Shown here piece by piece: positions 25,001 to 38,455 of a stretch of 64,000 nucleotides of DNA. The notes under the pieces were generated by a model. The model worked only from the letters and a program-made list of their open reading frames with translations, was not told the DNA's origin and ran no database searches. Position numbers and translations under genes: made by a program. Numbering within the stretch: position 1 is the first letter of the stretch; every line of letters begins with the position of its first letter. Source of the DNA: Calliopsis andreniformis (taxonomy: Eukaryota > Arthropoda > Insecta > Hymenoptera > Andrenidae); the NCBI RefSeq assembly GCF_051401765.1, contig NW_027480481.1, forward strand, positions 2,170,001 through 2,234,000, written 5' to 3'.

Positions 25001-28000
25001 ACAAACATCAGTTCTTATCACTCAACCCTCAATACTCAGTCCCTAATCCTCAATCATCAATCCTCAATCCCCAATCCTCAATCCTCAATCCTCAATCTTA
25101 ATCTTCTATCCTCAATACTCAATCTTCAATCCTCAATACTCAATCTTCAATCCTCAATCCTTAATCCTCAATCCTCAATCCTCAATCCACAATCCTCAAT
25201 ACTCAACCTTCAATCCTCAATCCTCAATCCTCAATCCTCAACCGTTAGTCCTCGTCCTGAGTCCACAACCCTCAATCCTCTATACTCAATCTTCAATCCT
25301 CAATACTCAATATTCAATCCTCAATCCTCAATCCTCAATCCTCAATCCTCAATCCTCATTCCTCAATCCTCAATCCTCTATCCTCAATCCTCAATCCTCA
25401 ATCCTCATTCTACAATCCTCAATACCCAATCCTCAATCTTCAATCCTCAATCTTCAATCCTCAATAATCAATCTCCAATCCTAGATCCTCAATCCCCAAT
25501 CCTCAATCCTTAATCCCCAATCTTCAATCCTCAGACTTCAAACATCAATACTCAACCCTCAGACCTCGTCCTCAATCCACAACCCTCAATCCTCAATCCT
25601 CAATATTCAACCATTAACATTCAATATTCAATCCTCAATCCTCAATCCTCAACCCTCAATCCTCAATGTTCAATCCTCAATACCCAATCCTTAGTCTTCA
25701 ATCCTCAATCCTCAGTCCTCAATCGTCAATCCTCAGACCTCAAACCTCAATCCTGAATCCTCGATCCTGAATCCTCAATCCTGAATCCTCAATCTTCAGC
25801 CCTGAGTCCTCAACAATCAGTTGTCAATCCTCAATCCTGAATAGAATATCCTCAATTCACAGCTTTGATTACTCAATACTCAATCTGCAATCTTCAGATC
25901 TCTATCCACAAACATCAGTTCTTATCACTCAACCCTCAATACTCAGTCCCTAATCCTCAATCATCAATCCTCAATCCCCAATCCTCAATCCTCAATCCTC
26001 AATCTTAATCTTCTATCCTCAATACTCAATCTTCAATCCTCAATACTCAATCTTCAATCCTCAATCCTCAATCCTCAATCCTCAATCCTCAATCCACAAT
26101 CCTCAATACTCAATCGTCAATCTTCAATCCTCAATACTCAATCTTCAATCCTCAATCCTCAATCCTCAATCCTCAACCGTCAGTCCTCGTCCTGAGTCCA
26201 CAACCCTCAATCCTCTATACTCAATCTTCAATCCTCAATACTCTATATTCAATCCTCAATCCTCAATCCTCAATCCTCAATCCTCAATCCTCATTCCTCA
26301 ATCCTCAATCCTCAATTCTCAATCCTCAATCCTCAATCCTCATTCTACAATCCTCAATACCCAATCCTCAATCTTCAATCCTCAATCTACAATCCTCAAT
26401 AATCAATCTCCAATCCTAGATCCTCAGTCCCCAATCCTCAATCCTTAATCCTCAATCTTCAATCCTCAGACTTCAAACATCAATACTCAACCCTCAGACC
26501 TCTTCCTCAATCCACAACCCTCAATCCTCAATCCTCAACATTCAATCATTAACATTCAATCTTCAATCCTCAATCCTCAATCCTCAACCCTCAATCCTCA
26601 ATGTTCAATCCTCAATACCCAATCCTCAGTCTTCAATCCTCAGTCCTCAATCCTCAATCCTCAATGCTCGGACCTCAAACCTCAATCCTGAATCCTCAAT
26701 CCTGAATCCTCAATCTTCAGCCCTGAGTCCTCAACAATCAGTTGTCAATCCTCAATCCTGAATAGAATATCCTCAACTCACAGCTTTGAATACTCAATAC
26801 TCAATCTGCAATCTTCAGATCTCTATCCACAAACATCAATTCTTATCACTCAACCCTCAATACTCAGTCCCTAATCCTCAATCTTCAATCCTCAACCCCA
26901 ATCCTCAATCCTCGATCCTCAATCTTAATCTTCTATCCTCAATACTCAATCTTCAATCCTCAATACTCAATCTTCAATCCTCAATCCTCAATCCTCAATC
27001 CTCAATCCACAATCCTCAATAATCAATCGTCAATCTTCAATCTTCAATACTCAATCTTCAATCCTCAATCCTCAATCCTCAATCCTCAACCGTCAGTCCT
27101 CGTCCTGAGTCCACAACCCACAATCCTCAATACTCAATCTTCAATCCTCAATACTCAATATTCAGTCCTCAATCCTCAATCCTCAATCCTCAGTCCTCAA
27201 TCCTCAATCCTCAATCCTCAACCCTCAATCCTCAATCCTCAATCCTCAATCCTCATTCTACGATCCTCAATACCCAATCCTCAATCCTCAATAGTCAATC
27301 CTCATTCTTCAATCCTCAATACCCAATCCTCAATCTTCAGTCCTCAATACTCAATCCTCAATCCTCAATCCTCGATCCTCAATCCTCAATCCTCAAACTT
27401 CAATCCTCAGTCCCAAATCCTCAATCCTCAATACTCAATCCTCAATCCTCAATCATCAATCCTCAATACTCGATCTTCAATCCTCAATCCTTAATCCTCA
27501 ATCCTCAGTCCTCATTCTTCAATACTCAATACCCGATCCTCAATCTCCAGTCCTCAATCTTCAATCCTCAATGTTCAATCCTCAATCCTCAATGGTCAAT
27601 CCTCAACCCTCAATCCTCAGTCCTCAATCCTCAATCCTCAACCCTCAAACCTCAATCCTCAACCGTCAGTCCTCGTCCTCAATCGTCAACACTCAATCCT
27701 CAATCCTCAATCTTCAATCCTCAATACTCAATATTCAATACCTAATCCTCAGTCTTCAATCCTCAATCCTCAATCCTCAAATCTCAATCCTCAACCCTCA
27801 ATCCTCAATCTTCAATCCTCAATTCTCAATCCGCAATCCTCAATCCTCAACCTTCAATCCTCAATACTCAATCTTCAATGCTCAATCCTCAATCCTCAAT
27901 CCTCAATCCTCAATCCTCAATCCTCAATCCTCAATCCTCAATCGTCAATCTTCAATCCTCAATACTCAATCTTCAATACTCAATCCTCAATCCTCAATCT

Positions 28001-29788
28001 TCAATCCTCAATCTTCAATCCTCAATCCTCAATCCTCAATACTCAATCCTCATTCTTCAATCCTCAATACCCAATCCTCAGTCTTCAATCCTCAATCCTC
28101 AAACATCAATCCGGAATCCTCAATCCTGAATCCTCAATCTTCAGCCGTCAGTCCTCAACAATCAATTCTCAATCCTCAATCCTCAATCTTCAATCCTCAA
28201 TGCTCAATCCGCAATCCTCAATCCTCAATCTTCAATCCTCAATACTCAATCTTCAATCCTCAATCCCCAATCTTCAATCCTCAATCCTCAATCCTCAATC
28301 CTCAACCGTCAATCTTCAATCCTCAATACTCAATCTGCAATCCTCAATCCTCAATCCTCAATCGTCAATCCTCATTCTTCAATCCTCAATACCCAATCCT
28401 CAATCTTCAATCCTCAATACTCAATCCTCAATCCTCAATCCTCAACCCTCAATCCTCAATCCTCAATCCTCAACCCTCAAACCTCAATCCTCCACCGTCA
28501 GTCCTCGTCCTCAATCGTCAACACTCAATCCTCAATCCTCAATCTTCAATCCTCAATACTCAATATTCAATACCCAATCCTCAGTCTTCAATCCTCAATC
28601 CTCAATCCTCAAATCTCAATCCTCAATCCTCAGCCCTCAGTCCTCAAACCTCAATCCTCAACCCTCAGCCCTCATCCTCAATCCTCAATCCTCAATCCTC
28701 AATCCTCAATCTTCAATCCTCAATACTCAACCTTCAATAATCAATCCTCAATCCTCAATCCTCAATACTCAATACTCAATCGTCAATCCTCAATCCCCAA
28801 TCCTCTATCTCCAATAATCAATCCTCAATCCTCAATCCTCAACCCTCAATCCTCAATCCTCAATCCTGAATCCTCAGTAATCAATCCTCAATCTTCAATA
28901 CTCAATCGTCAATCCTCATTCCTCAATCCTCAATCCTCAATCCTCGTTCCTCAAACCTCAATCCTCAACTCTCAGTACTCACACTCAATTCTCAATTCTC
29001 AATCCTCAATTCTCAATCCTCAATCCTCAATCTTCAATCCTCAATAATCAATCTCCAATCCTAGATCCTCAATCCCCAATCCTCAATCCTTAATCCTCAA
29101 TCTTCAATCCTCAGACTTCAAACATCAATACTCAACCCTCAGACCTCGTCCTCAATCCACAACCCTCAATCCTCAATCCTGAATATTCAATCATTAACAT
29201 TCAATCTTCAATCCTCAATCCTCAATCCTCAACCCTCAATCCTCAATGTTCAATCCTCAATACCCAATCCTCAGTCTTCAATCCTCAATTCTCAATCCTC
29301 AATCCTCAATCCTCAGACCTCAAACCTCAATCCTGAATCCTCAATCCTCAATCCTCATTCTACAATCCTCAATACCCAATCCTCAATCTTCAATCCTCAA
29401 TCTTCAATCCTCAATAATCAATCTCCAATCCTAGATCCTCAATCCCCAATCCTCAATCATTAATCCCCAATCTTCAATCCTCAGACTTCAAACATCAATA
29501 CTCAACCCTCAGACCTCGTCCTCAATCCACAACCCTCAATCCTCAATCCTCAATATTCAACCATTAACATTCAATCTTCAATCCTCAATCCTCAATCCTC
29601 AACCCTCAATCCTCAATGTTCAATCCTCAATACCCAATCCTTAGTCTTCAATCCTCAATCCTCAATCCTCAATCGTCAATCCTCAGACCTCAAACCTCAA
29701 TCCTGAATCCTCGATCCTGAATCCTCAATCCTGAATCCTCAATCTTCAGCCCTGAGTCCTCAACAATCAGTTGTCAATCCTCAATCCT
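22092..29788 (+). repeat. 7.7 kb super-unit A (five S units plus one L unit)
   Basis: Core intervals are 935, 935, 970, 907, 921 and 3,029 bases (cores 22092, 23027, 23962, 24932, 25839, 26760). The same order recurs immediately downstream. The 907-base unit lacks 28 bases near 25203 relative to the equivalent unit at 32.88 kb. The final L unit (26760-29788) corresponds to 2030-5059 and 16013-19035. Confidence 0.87.
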
Positions 29789-32700
29789 GAATAGAATATC
29801 CTCAATTCACAGCTTTGAATACTCAATACTCAATCTGCAATCTTCAGATCTCTATCCACAAACATCAGTTCTTATCACTCAACCCTCAATACTCAGTCCC
29901 TAATCCTCAATCATCAATCCTCAATCCCCAATCCTCAATCCTCAATCCTCAATCTTAATCTTCTATCCTCAATACTCAATCTTCAATCCTCAATACTCAA
30001 TCTTCAATCCTCAATCCTCAATCCTCAATCCTCAATCCTCAATCCACAATCCTCAATACTCAATCGTCAATCTTCAATCCTCAATACTCAATCTTCAATC
30101 CTCAATCCTCAATCCTCAATCCTCAACCGTCAGTCCTCGTCCTGAGTCCACAACCCTCAATCCTCTATACTCAATCTTCAATCCTCAATACTCAATATTC
30201 AATCCTCAATCCTCAATCCTCAATCCTCAATCCTCAATCCTCATTCCTCAATCCTCAATCCTCAATCCTCAATCCTCAATCCTCAATCCTCATTCTACAA
30301 TCCTCAATACCCAATCCTCAATCTTCAATCCTCAATCTTCAATCCTCAATAATCAATCTCCAATCCTAGATCCTCAGTCCCCAATCCTCAATCCTTAATC
30401 CTCAATCTTCAATCCTCAGACTTCAAACATCAATACTCAACCCTCAGACCTCGTCCTCAATCCACAACCCTCAATCCTCAATCCTCAATATTCAATCATT
30501 AACATTCAATCTTCAATCCTCAATCCTCAATCCTCAACCCTCAATCCTCAATGTTCAATCCTCAATACCCAATCCTCAGTCTTCAATCCTCAGTCCTCAA
30601 TCCTCAATCCTCAATGCTCAGACCTCAAACCTCAATCCTGAATCCTCAATCCTGAATCCTCAATTCTGAATCCTCAATCTTCAGCCCTGAGTCCTCAACA
30701 ATCAGTTGTCAATCCTCAATCCTGAATAGAATATCCTCAACTCACAGCTTTGAATACTCAATACTCAATCTGCAATCTTCAGATCTCTATCCACAAACAT
30801 CAATTCTTATCACTCAACCCTCAATACTCAGTCCCTAATCCTCAATCTTCAATCCTCAATCCCCAATCCTCAATCCTCGATCCTCAATCTTAATCTTCTA
30901 TCCTCAATACTCAATCTTCAACCCTCAATACTCAATCTTCAATCCTCAATCCTCAATCCTCAATCCTCCATCCACAATCCTCAATACTCAATCGTCAATC
31001 TTCAATCCTCAATACTCAATCTTCAATCCTCAATCCTCAATCCTCAATCCTCAACCGTCAGTCCTCGTCCTGAGTCCACAACCCTCAATCCTCTATACTC
31101 AATCTTCAATCCTCAATACTCAATATTCAATCCTCAATCCTCAATCCTCAATCCTCAATCCTCAATCCTCATTCCTCAATCCTCAATCCTCAATCCTCAA
31201 TCCTCAATCCTCAATCCTCATTCTACAATCCTCAATACCCAATCCTCAATCTTCAATCCTCAATCTTCAATCCTCAATAATCAATCTCCAATCCTAGATC
31301 CTCAGTCCCCAATCCTCAATCCTTAATCCTCAATCTTCAATCCTCAGACTTCAAACATCAATACTCAACCCTCAGACCTCGTCCTCAATCCACAACCCTC
31401 AATCCTCAATCCTCAATATTCAATCATTAACATTCAATCTTCAATCCTCAATCCTCAATCCTCAACCCTCAATCCTCAATGTTCAATCCTCAATACCCAA
31501 TCCTCAGTCTTCAATCCTCAGTCCTCAATCCTCAATCCTCAATGCTCAGACCTCAAACCTCAATCCTGAATCCTCAATCCTGAATCCTCAATCCTGAATC
31601 CTCAATCTTCAGCCCTGAGTCCTCAACAATCAGTTGTCAATCCTCAATCCTGAATAGAATATCCTCAACTCACAGCTTTGAATACTCAACACTCAATCTG
31701 CAATCTTCAGATCTCTATCCACAAACATCAATTCTTATCACTCAACCCTCAATACTCAGTCCCTAATCCTCAATCTTCAATCCTCAATCCCCAATCCTCA
31801 ATCCTCGATCCTCAATCTTAATCTTCTATCCTCAATACTCAATCTTCAACCCTCAATACTTAATCTTCAATCCTCAATCCTCAATCCTCAATCCTCAATC
31901 CACAATCCTCAATACTCAATCGTCAATCTTCAATCTTCAATACTCAATCATCAATCCTCAATCCTCAATCCTCAATCCTCAACCGTCAGTCCTTGTCCTG
32001 AGTCCACAACCCACACTCCTCAATACTCAATCTTCAATCCTCAATACTCAATATTCAGTCCTCAATCCTCAATCCTCAATCCTCAGTCCTCAATCCTCAA
32101 TCCTCAATCCTCAATCCTCAATCCTCAATCCTCAATCCTCAATCCTCATTCTACGATCCTCAATACCCAATTCTCAATCCTCAATAGTCAATCCTCATTC
32201 TTCAATCCTCAATACCCAATCCTCAATCTTCAATCCTCAATACTCAATACTCAATCCTCAATCCTAGATCCTCAATCCCCAATCCTCAATCCTTAATCCT
32301 CAATCTTCAATCCTCAGACTTCAAACATCAATACTCAACCCTCAGACCTCGTCCTCAATCCACAACCCTCAATCCTCAATCCTCAATATTCAACCATTAA
32401 CATTCAATCTTCAATCCTCAATCCTCAATCCTCAACCCTCAATCCTCAATGTTCAATCCTCAATACCCAATCCTCAGTCTTCAATCCTCAATCCTCAATC
32501 CTCAATCGTCAATCCTCAGACCTCAAACCTCAATCCTGAATCCTCAATCCTGAATCCTCAATCCTGAATCCTCAATCTTCAGCCCTGAGTCCTCAACAAT
32601 CAGTTGTCAATCCTCAATCCTGAATAGAATATCCTCAATTCACAGCTTTGAATACTCAATACTCAATCTGCAATCTTCAGATCTCTATCCACAAACATCA

Positions 32701-35700
32701 GTTCTTATCACTCAACCCTCAATACTCAGTCCCTAATCCTCAATCATCAATCCTCAATCCCCAATCCTCAATCCTCAATCCTCAATCTTAATCTTCTATC
32801 CTCAATACTCAATCTTCAATCCTCAATACTCAATCTTCAATCCTCAATCCTCAATCCTCAATCCTCAATCCTCAATCCACAATCCTCAATACTCAATCGT
32901 CAATCTTCAATCCTCAATACTCAACCTTCAATCCTCAATCCTCAATCCTCAATCCTCAACCGTTAGTCCTCGTCCTGAGTCCACAACCCTCAATCCTCTA
33001 TACTCAATCTTCAATCCTCAATACTCAATATTCAATCCTCAATCCTCAATCCTCAATCCTCAATCCTCAATCCTCATTCCTCAATCCTCAATCCTCTATC
33101 CTCAATCCTCAATCCTCAATCCTCATTCTACAATCCTCAATACCCAATCCTCAATCTTCAATCCTCAATCTTCAATCCTCAATAATCAATCTCCAATCCT
33201 AGATCCTCAATCCCCAATCCTCAATCCTTAATCCCCAATCTTCAATCCTCAGACTTCAAACATCAATACTCAACCCTCAGACCTCGTCCTCAATCCACAA
33301 CCCTCAATCCTCAATCCTCAATATTCAACCATTAACATTCAATATTCAATCCTCAATCCTCAATCCTCAACCCTCAATCCTCAATGTTCAATCCTCAATA
33401 CCCAATCCTTAGTCTTCAATCCTCAATCCTCAGTCCTCAATCGTCAATCCTCAGACCTCAAACCTCAATCCTGAATCCTCGATCCTGAATCCTCAATCCT
33501 GAATCCTCAATCTTCAGCCCTGAGTCCTCAACAATCAGTTGTCAATCCTCAATCCTGAATAGAATATCCTCAATTCACAGCTTTGAATACTCAATACTCA
33601 ATCTGCAATCTTCAGATCTCTATCCACAAACATCAGTTCTTATCACTCAACCCTCAATACTCAGTCCCTAATCCTCAATCATCAATCCTCAATCCCCAAT
33701 CCTCAATCCTCAATCCTCAATCTTAATCTTCTATCCTCAATACTCAATCTTCAATCCTCAATACTCAATCTTCAATCCTCAATCCTCAATCCTCAATCCT
33801 CAATCCTCAATCCACAATCCTCAATACTCAATCGTCAATCTTCAATCCTCAATACTCAATCTTCAATCCTCAATCCTCAATCCTCAATCCTCAACCGTCA
33901 GTCCTCGTCCTGAGTCCACAACCCTCAATCCTCTATACTCAATCTTCAATCCTCAATACTCTATATTCAATCCTCAATCCTCAATCCTCAATCCTCAATC
34001 CTCAATCCTCATTCCTCAATCCTCAATCCTCAATTCTCAATCCTCAATCCTCAATCCTCATTCTACAATCCTCAATACCCAATCCTCAATCTTCAATCCT
34101 CAATCTACAATCCTCAATAATCAATCTCCAATCCTAGATCCTCAGTCCCCAATCCTCAATCCTTAATCCTCAATCTTCAATCCTCAGACTTCAAACATCA
34201 ATACTCAACCCTCAGACCTCTTCCTCAATCCACAACCCTCAATCCTCAATCCTCAACATTCAATCATTAACATTCAATCTTCAATCCTCAATCCTCAATC
34301 CTCAACCCTCAATCCTCAATGTTCAATCCTCAATACCCAATCCTCAGTCTTCAATCCTCAGTCCTCAATCCTCAATCCTCAATGCTCGGACCTCAAACCT
34401 CAATCCTGAATCCTCAATCCTGAATCCTCAATCCTGAATCCTCAATCTTCAGCCCTGAGTCCTCAACAATCAGTTGTCAATCCTCAATCCTGAATAGAAT
34501 ATCCTCAACTCACAGCTTTGAATACTCAATACTCAATCTGCAATCTTCAGATCTCTATCCACAAACATCAATTCTTATCACTCAACCCTCAATACTCAGT
34601 CCCTAATCCTCAATCTTCAATCCTCAACCCCAATCCTCAATCCTCGATCCTCAATCTTAATCTTCTATCCTCAATACTCAATCTTCAATCCTCAATACTC
34701 AATCTTCAATCCTCAATCCTCAATCCTCAATCCTCAATCCACAATCCTCAATACTCAATCGTCAATCTTCAATCTTCAATACTCAATCTTCAATCCTCAA
34801 TCCTCAATCCTCAATCCTCAACCGTCAGTCCTCGTCCTGAGTCCACAACCCACAATCCTCAATACTCAATCTTCAATCCTCAATACTCAATATTCAGTCC
34901 TCAATCCTCAATCCTCAATCCTCAGTCCTCAATCCTCAATCCTCAATCCTCAACCCTCAATCCTCAATCCTCAATCCTCAATCCTCATTCTACGATCCTC
35001 AATACCCAATCCTCAATCCTCAATAGTCAATCCTCATTCTTCAATCCTCAATACCCAATCCTCAATCTTCAATCCTCAATACTCAATCCTCAATCCTCAA
35101 TCCTCGATCCTCAATCCTCAATCCTCAAACTTCAATCCTCAGTCCCAAATCCTCAATCCTCAATACTCAATCCTCAATCCTCAATCATCAATCCTCAATA
35201 CTCGATCTTCAATCCTCAATCCTTAATCCTCAATCCTCAGTCCTCATTCTTCAATACTCAATACCCGATCCTCAATCTCCAGTCCTCAATCTTCAATCCT
35301 CAATGTTCAATCCTCAATCCTCAATGGTCGATCCTCAACCCTCAATCCTCAGTCCTCAATCCTCAATCCTCAACCCTCAAACCTCAATCCTCAACCGTCA
35401 GTCCTCGTCCTCAATCGTCAACACTCAATCCTCAATCCTCAATCTTCAATCCTCAATACTCAATATTCAATACCTAATCCTCAGTCTTCAATCCTCAATC
35501 CTCAATCCTCAAATCTCAATCCTCAACCCTCAATCCTCAATCTTCAATCCTCAATTCTCAATCCGCAATCCTCAATCCTCAACCTTCAATCCTCAATACT
35601 CAATCTTCAATGCTCAATCCTCAATCCTCAATCCTCAATCCTCAATCCTCAATCCTCAATCCTCAATCCTCAATCGTCAATCTTCAATCCTCAATACTCA

Positions 35701-37520
35701 ATCTTCAATACTCAATCCTCAATCCTCAATCTTCAATCCTCAATCTTCAATCCTCAATCCTCAATCCTCAATACTCAATCCTCATTCTTCAATCCTCAAT
35801 ACCCAATCCTCAGTCTTCAATCCTCAATCCTCAAACATCAATCCGGAATCCTCAATCCCGAATCCTCAATCTTCAGCCGTCAGTCCTCAACAATCAATTC
35901 TCAATCCTCAATCCTCAATCTTCAATCCTCAATGCTCAATCCGCAATCCTCAATCCTCAATCTTCAATCCTCAATACTCAATCTTCAATCCTCAATCCCC
36001 AATCTTCAATCCCCAATCCTCAATCCTCAATCCTCAACCGTCAATCTTCAATCCTCAATACTCAATCTGCAATCCTCAATCCTCAATCCTCAATCGTCAA
36101 TCCTCATTCTTCAATCCTCAATACCCAATCCTCAATCTTCAATCCTCAATACTCAATCCTCAATCCTCAATCCTCAACCCTCAATCCTCAATCCTCAATC
36201 CTCAACCCTCAAACCTCAATCCTCCACCGTCAGTCCTCGTCCTCAATCGTCAACACTCAATCCTCAATCCTCAATCTTCAATCCTCAATACTCAATATTC
36301 AATACCCAATCCTCAGTCTTCAATCCTCAATCCTCAATCCTCAAATCTCAATCCTCAATCCTCAGCCCTCAGTCCTCAAACCTCAATCCTCAACCCTCAG
36401 CCCTCATCCTCAATCCTCAATCCTCAATCCTCAATCCTCAATCTTCAATCCTCAATACTCAACCTTCAATAATCAATCCTCAATCCTCAATCCTCAATAC
36501 TCAATACTCAATCGTCAATCCTCAATCCCCAATCCTCTATCTCCAATAATCAATCCTCAATCCTCAATCCTCAACCCTCAATCCTCAATCCTCAATCCTG
36601 AATCCTCAGTAATCAATCCTCAATCTTCAATACTCAATCGTCAATCCTCATTCCTCAATCCTCAATCCTCAATCCTCGTTCCTCAAACCTCAATCCTCAA
36701 CTCTCAGTACTCACACTCAATTCTCAATTCTCAATCCTCAATTCTCAATCCTCAATCCTCAATCTTCAATCCTCAATAATCAATCTCCAATCCTAGATCC
36801 TCAATCCCCAATCCTCAATCCTTAATCCTCAATCTTCAATCCTCAGACTTCAAACATCAATACTCAACCCTCAGACCTCGTCCTCAATCCACAACCCTCA
36901 ATCCTCAATCCTGAATATTCAATCATTAACATTCAATCTTCAATCCTCAATCCTCAATCCTCAACCCTCAATCCTCAATGTTCAATCCTCAATACCCAAT
37001 CCTCAGTCTTCAATCCTCAATTCTCAATCCTCAATCCTCAATCCTCAGACCTCAAACCTCAATCCTGAATCCTCAATCCTCAATCCTCATTCTACAATCC
37101 TCAATACCCAATCCTCAATCTTCAATCCTCAATCTTCAATCCTCAATAATCAATCTCCAATCCTAGATCCTCAATCCCCAATCCTCAATCATTAATCCCC
37201 AATCTTCAATCCTCAGACTTCAAACATCAATACTCAACCCTCAGACCTCGTCCTCAATCCACAACCCTCAATCCTCAATCCTCAATATTCAACCATTAAC
37301 ATTCAATCTTCAATCCTCAATCCTCAATCCTCAACCCTCAATCCTCAATGTTCAATCCTCAATACCCAATCCTTAGTCTTCAATCCTCAATCCTCAATCC
37401 TCAATCGTCAATCCTCAGACCTCAAACCTCAATCCTGAATCCTCGATCCTGAATCCTCAATCCTGAATCCTCAATCTTCAGCCCTGAGTCCTCAACAATC
37501 AGTTGTCAATCCTCAATCCT
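29789..37520 (+). repeat. 7.7 kb super-unit B (five S units plus one L unit)
   Basis: Core intervals are 935, 928, 970, 935, 935 and 3,029 bases (cores 29789, 30724, 31652, 32622, 33557, 34492). Offsets to super-unit A are 7,697, 7,697, 7,690, 7,690, 7,718, 7,732: each change is a multiple of seven. Shared rare variants include CCTTGTCCTGAGTCC and CCACACTCCTC at 24.30 and 31.99 kb. Confidence 0.87.
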
Positions 37521-38455
37521 GAATAGAATATCCTCAATTCACAGCTTTGAATACTCAATACTCAATCTGCAATCTTCAGATCTCTATCCACAAACATCAG
37601 TTCTTATCACTCAACCCTCAATACTCAGTCCCTAATCCTCAATCATCAATCCTCAATCCCCAATCCTCAATCCTCAATCCTCAATCTTAATCTTCTATCC
37701 TCAATACTCAATCTTCAATCCTCAATACTCAATCTTCAATCCTCAATCCTCAATCCTCAATCCTCAATCCTCAATCCACAATCCTCAATACTCAATCGTC
37801 AATCTTCAATCCTCAATACTCAATCTTCAATCCTCAATCCTCAATCCTCAATCCTCAACCGTCAGTCCTCGTCCTGAGTCCACAACCCTCAATCCTCTAT
37901 ACTCAATCTTCAATCCTCAATACTCAATATTCAATCCTCAATCCTCAATCCTCAATCCTCAATCCTCAATCCTCATTCCTCAATCCTCAATCCTCAATCC
38001 TCAATCCTCAATCCTCAATCCTCATTCTACAATCCTCAATACCCAATCCTCAATCTTCAATCCTCAATCTTCAATCCTCAATAATCAATCTCCAATCCTA
38101 GATCCTCAGTCCCCAATCCTCAATCCTTAATCCTCAATCTTCAATCCTCAGACTTCAAACATCAATACTCAACCCTCAGACCTCGTCCTCAATCCACAAC
38201 CCTCAATCCTCAATCCTCAATATTCAATCATTAACATTCAATCTTCAATCCTCAATCCTCAATCCTCAACCCTCAATCCTCAATGTTCAATCCTCAATAC
38301 CCAATCCTCAGTCTTCAATCCTCAGTCCTCAATCCTCAATCCTCAATGCTCAGACCTCAAACCTCAATCCTGAATCCTCAATCCTGAATCCTCAATCCTG
38401 AATCCTCAATCTTCAGCCCTGAGTCCTCAACAATCAGTTGTCAATCCTCAATCCT
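37521..38455 (+). repeat. First S unit of a third super-unit copy (935 bases)
   Basis: Continues the 7.7 kb period (offset 7,732 from 29789-30723). After it the order changes: an L' unit follows instead of four more S units. Confidence 0.83.
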
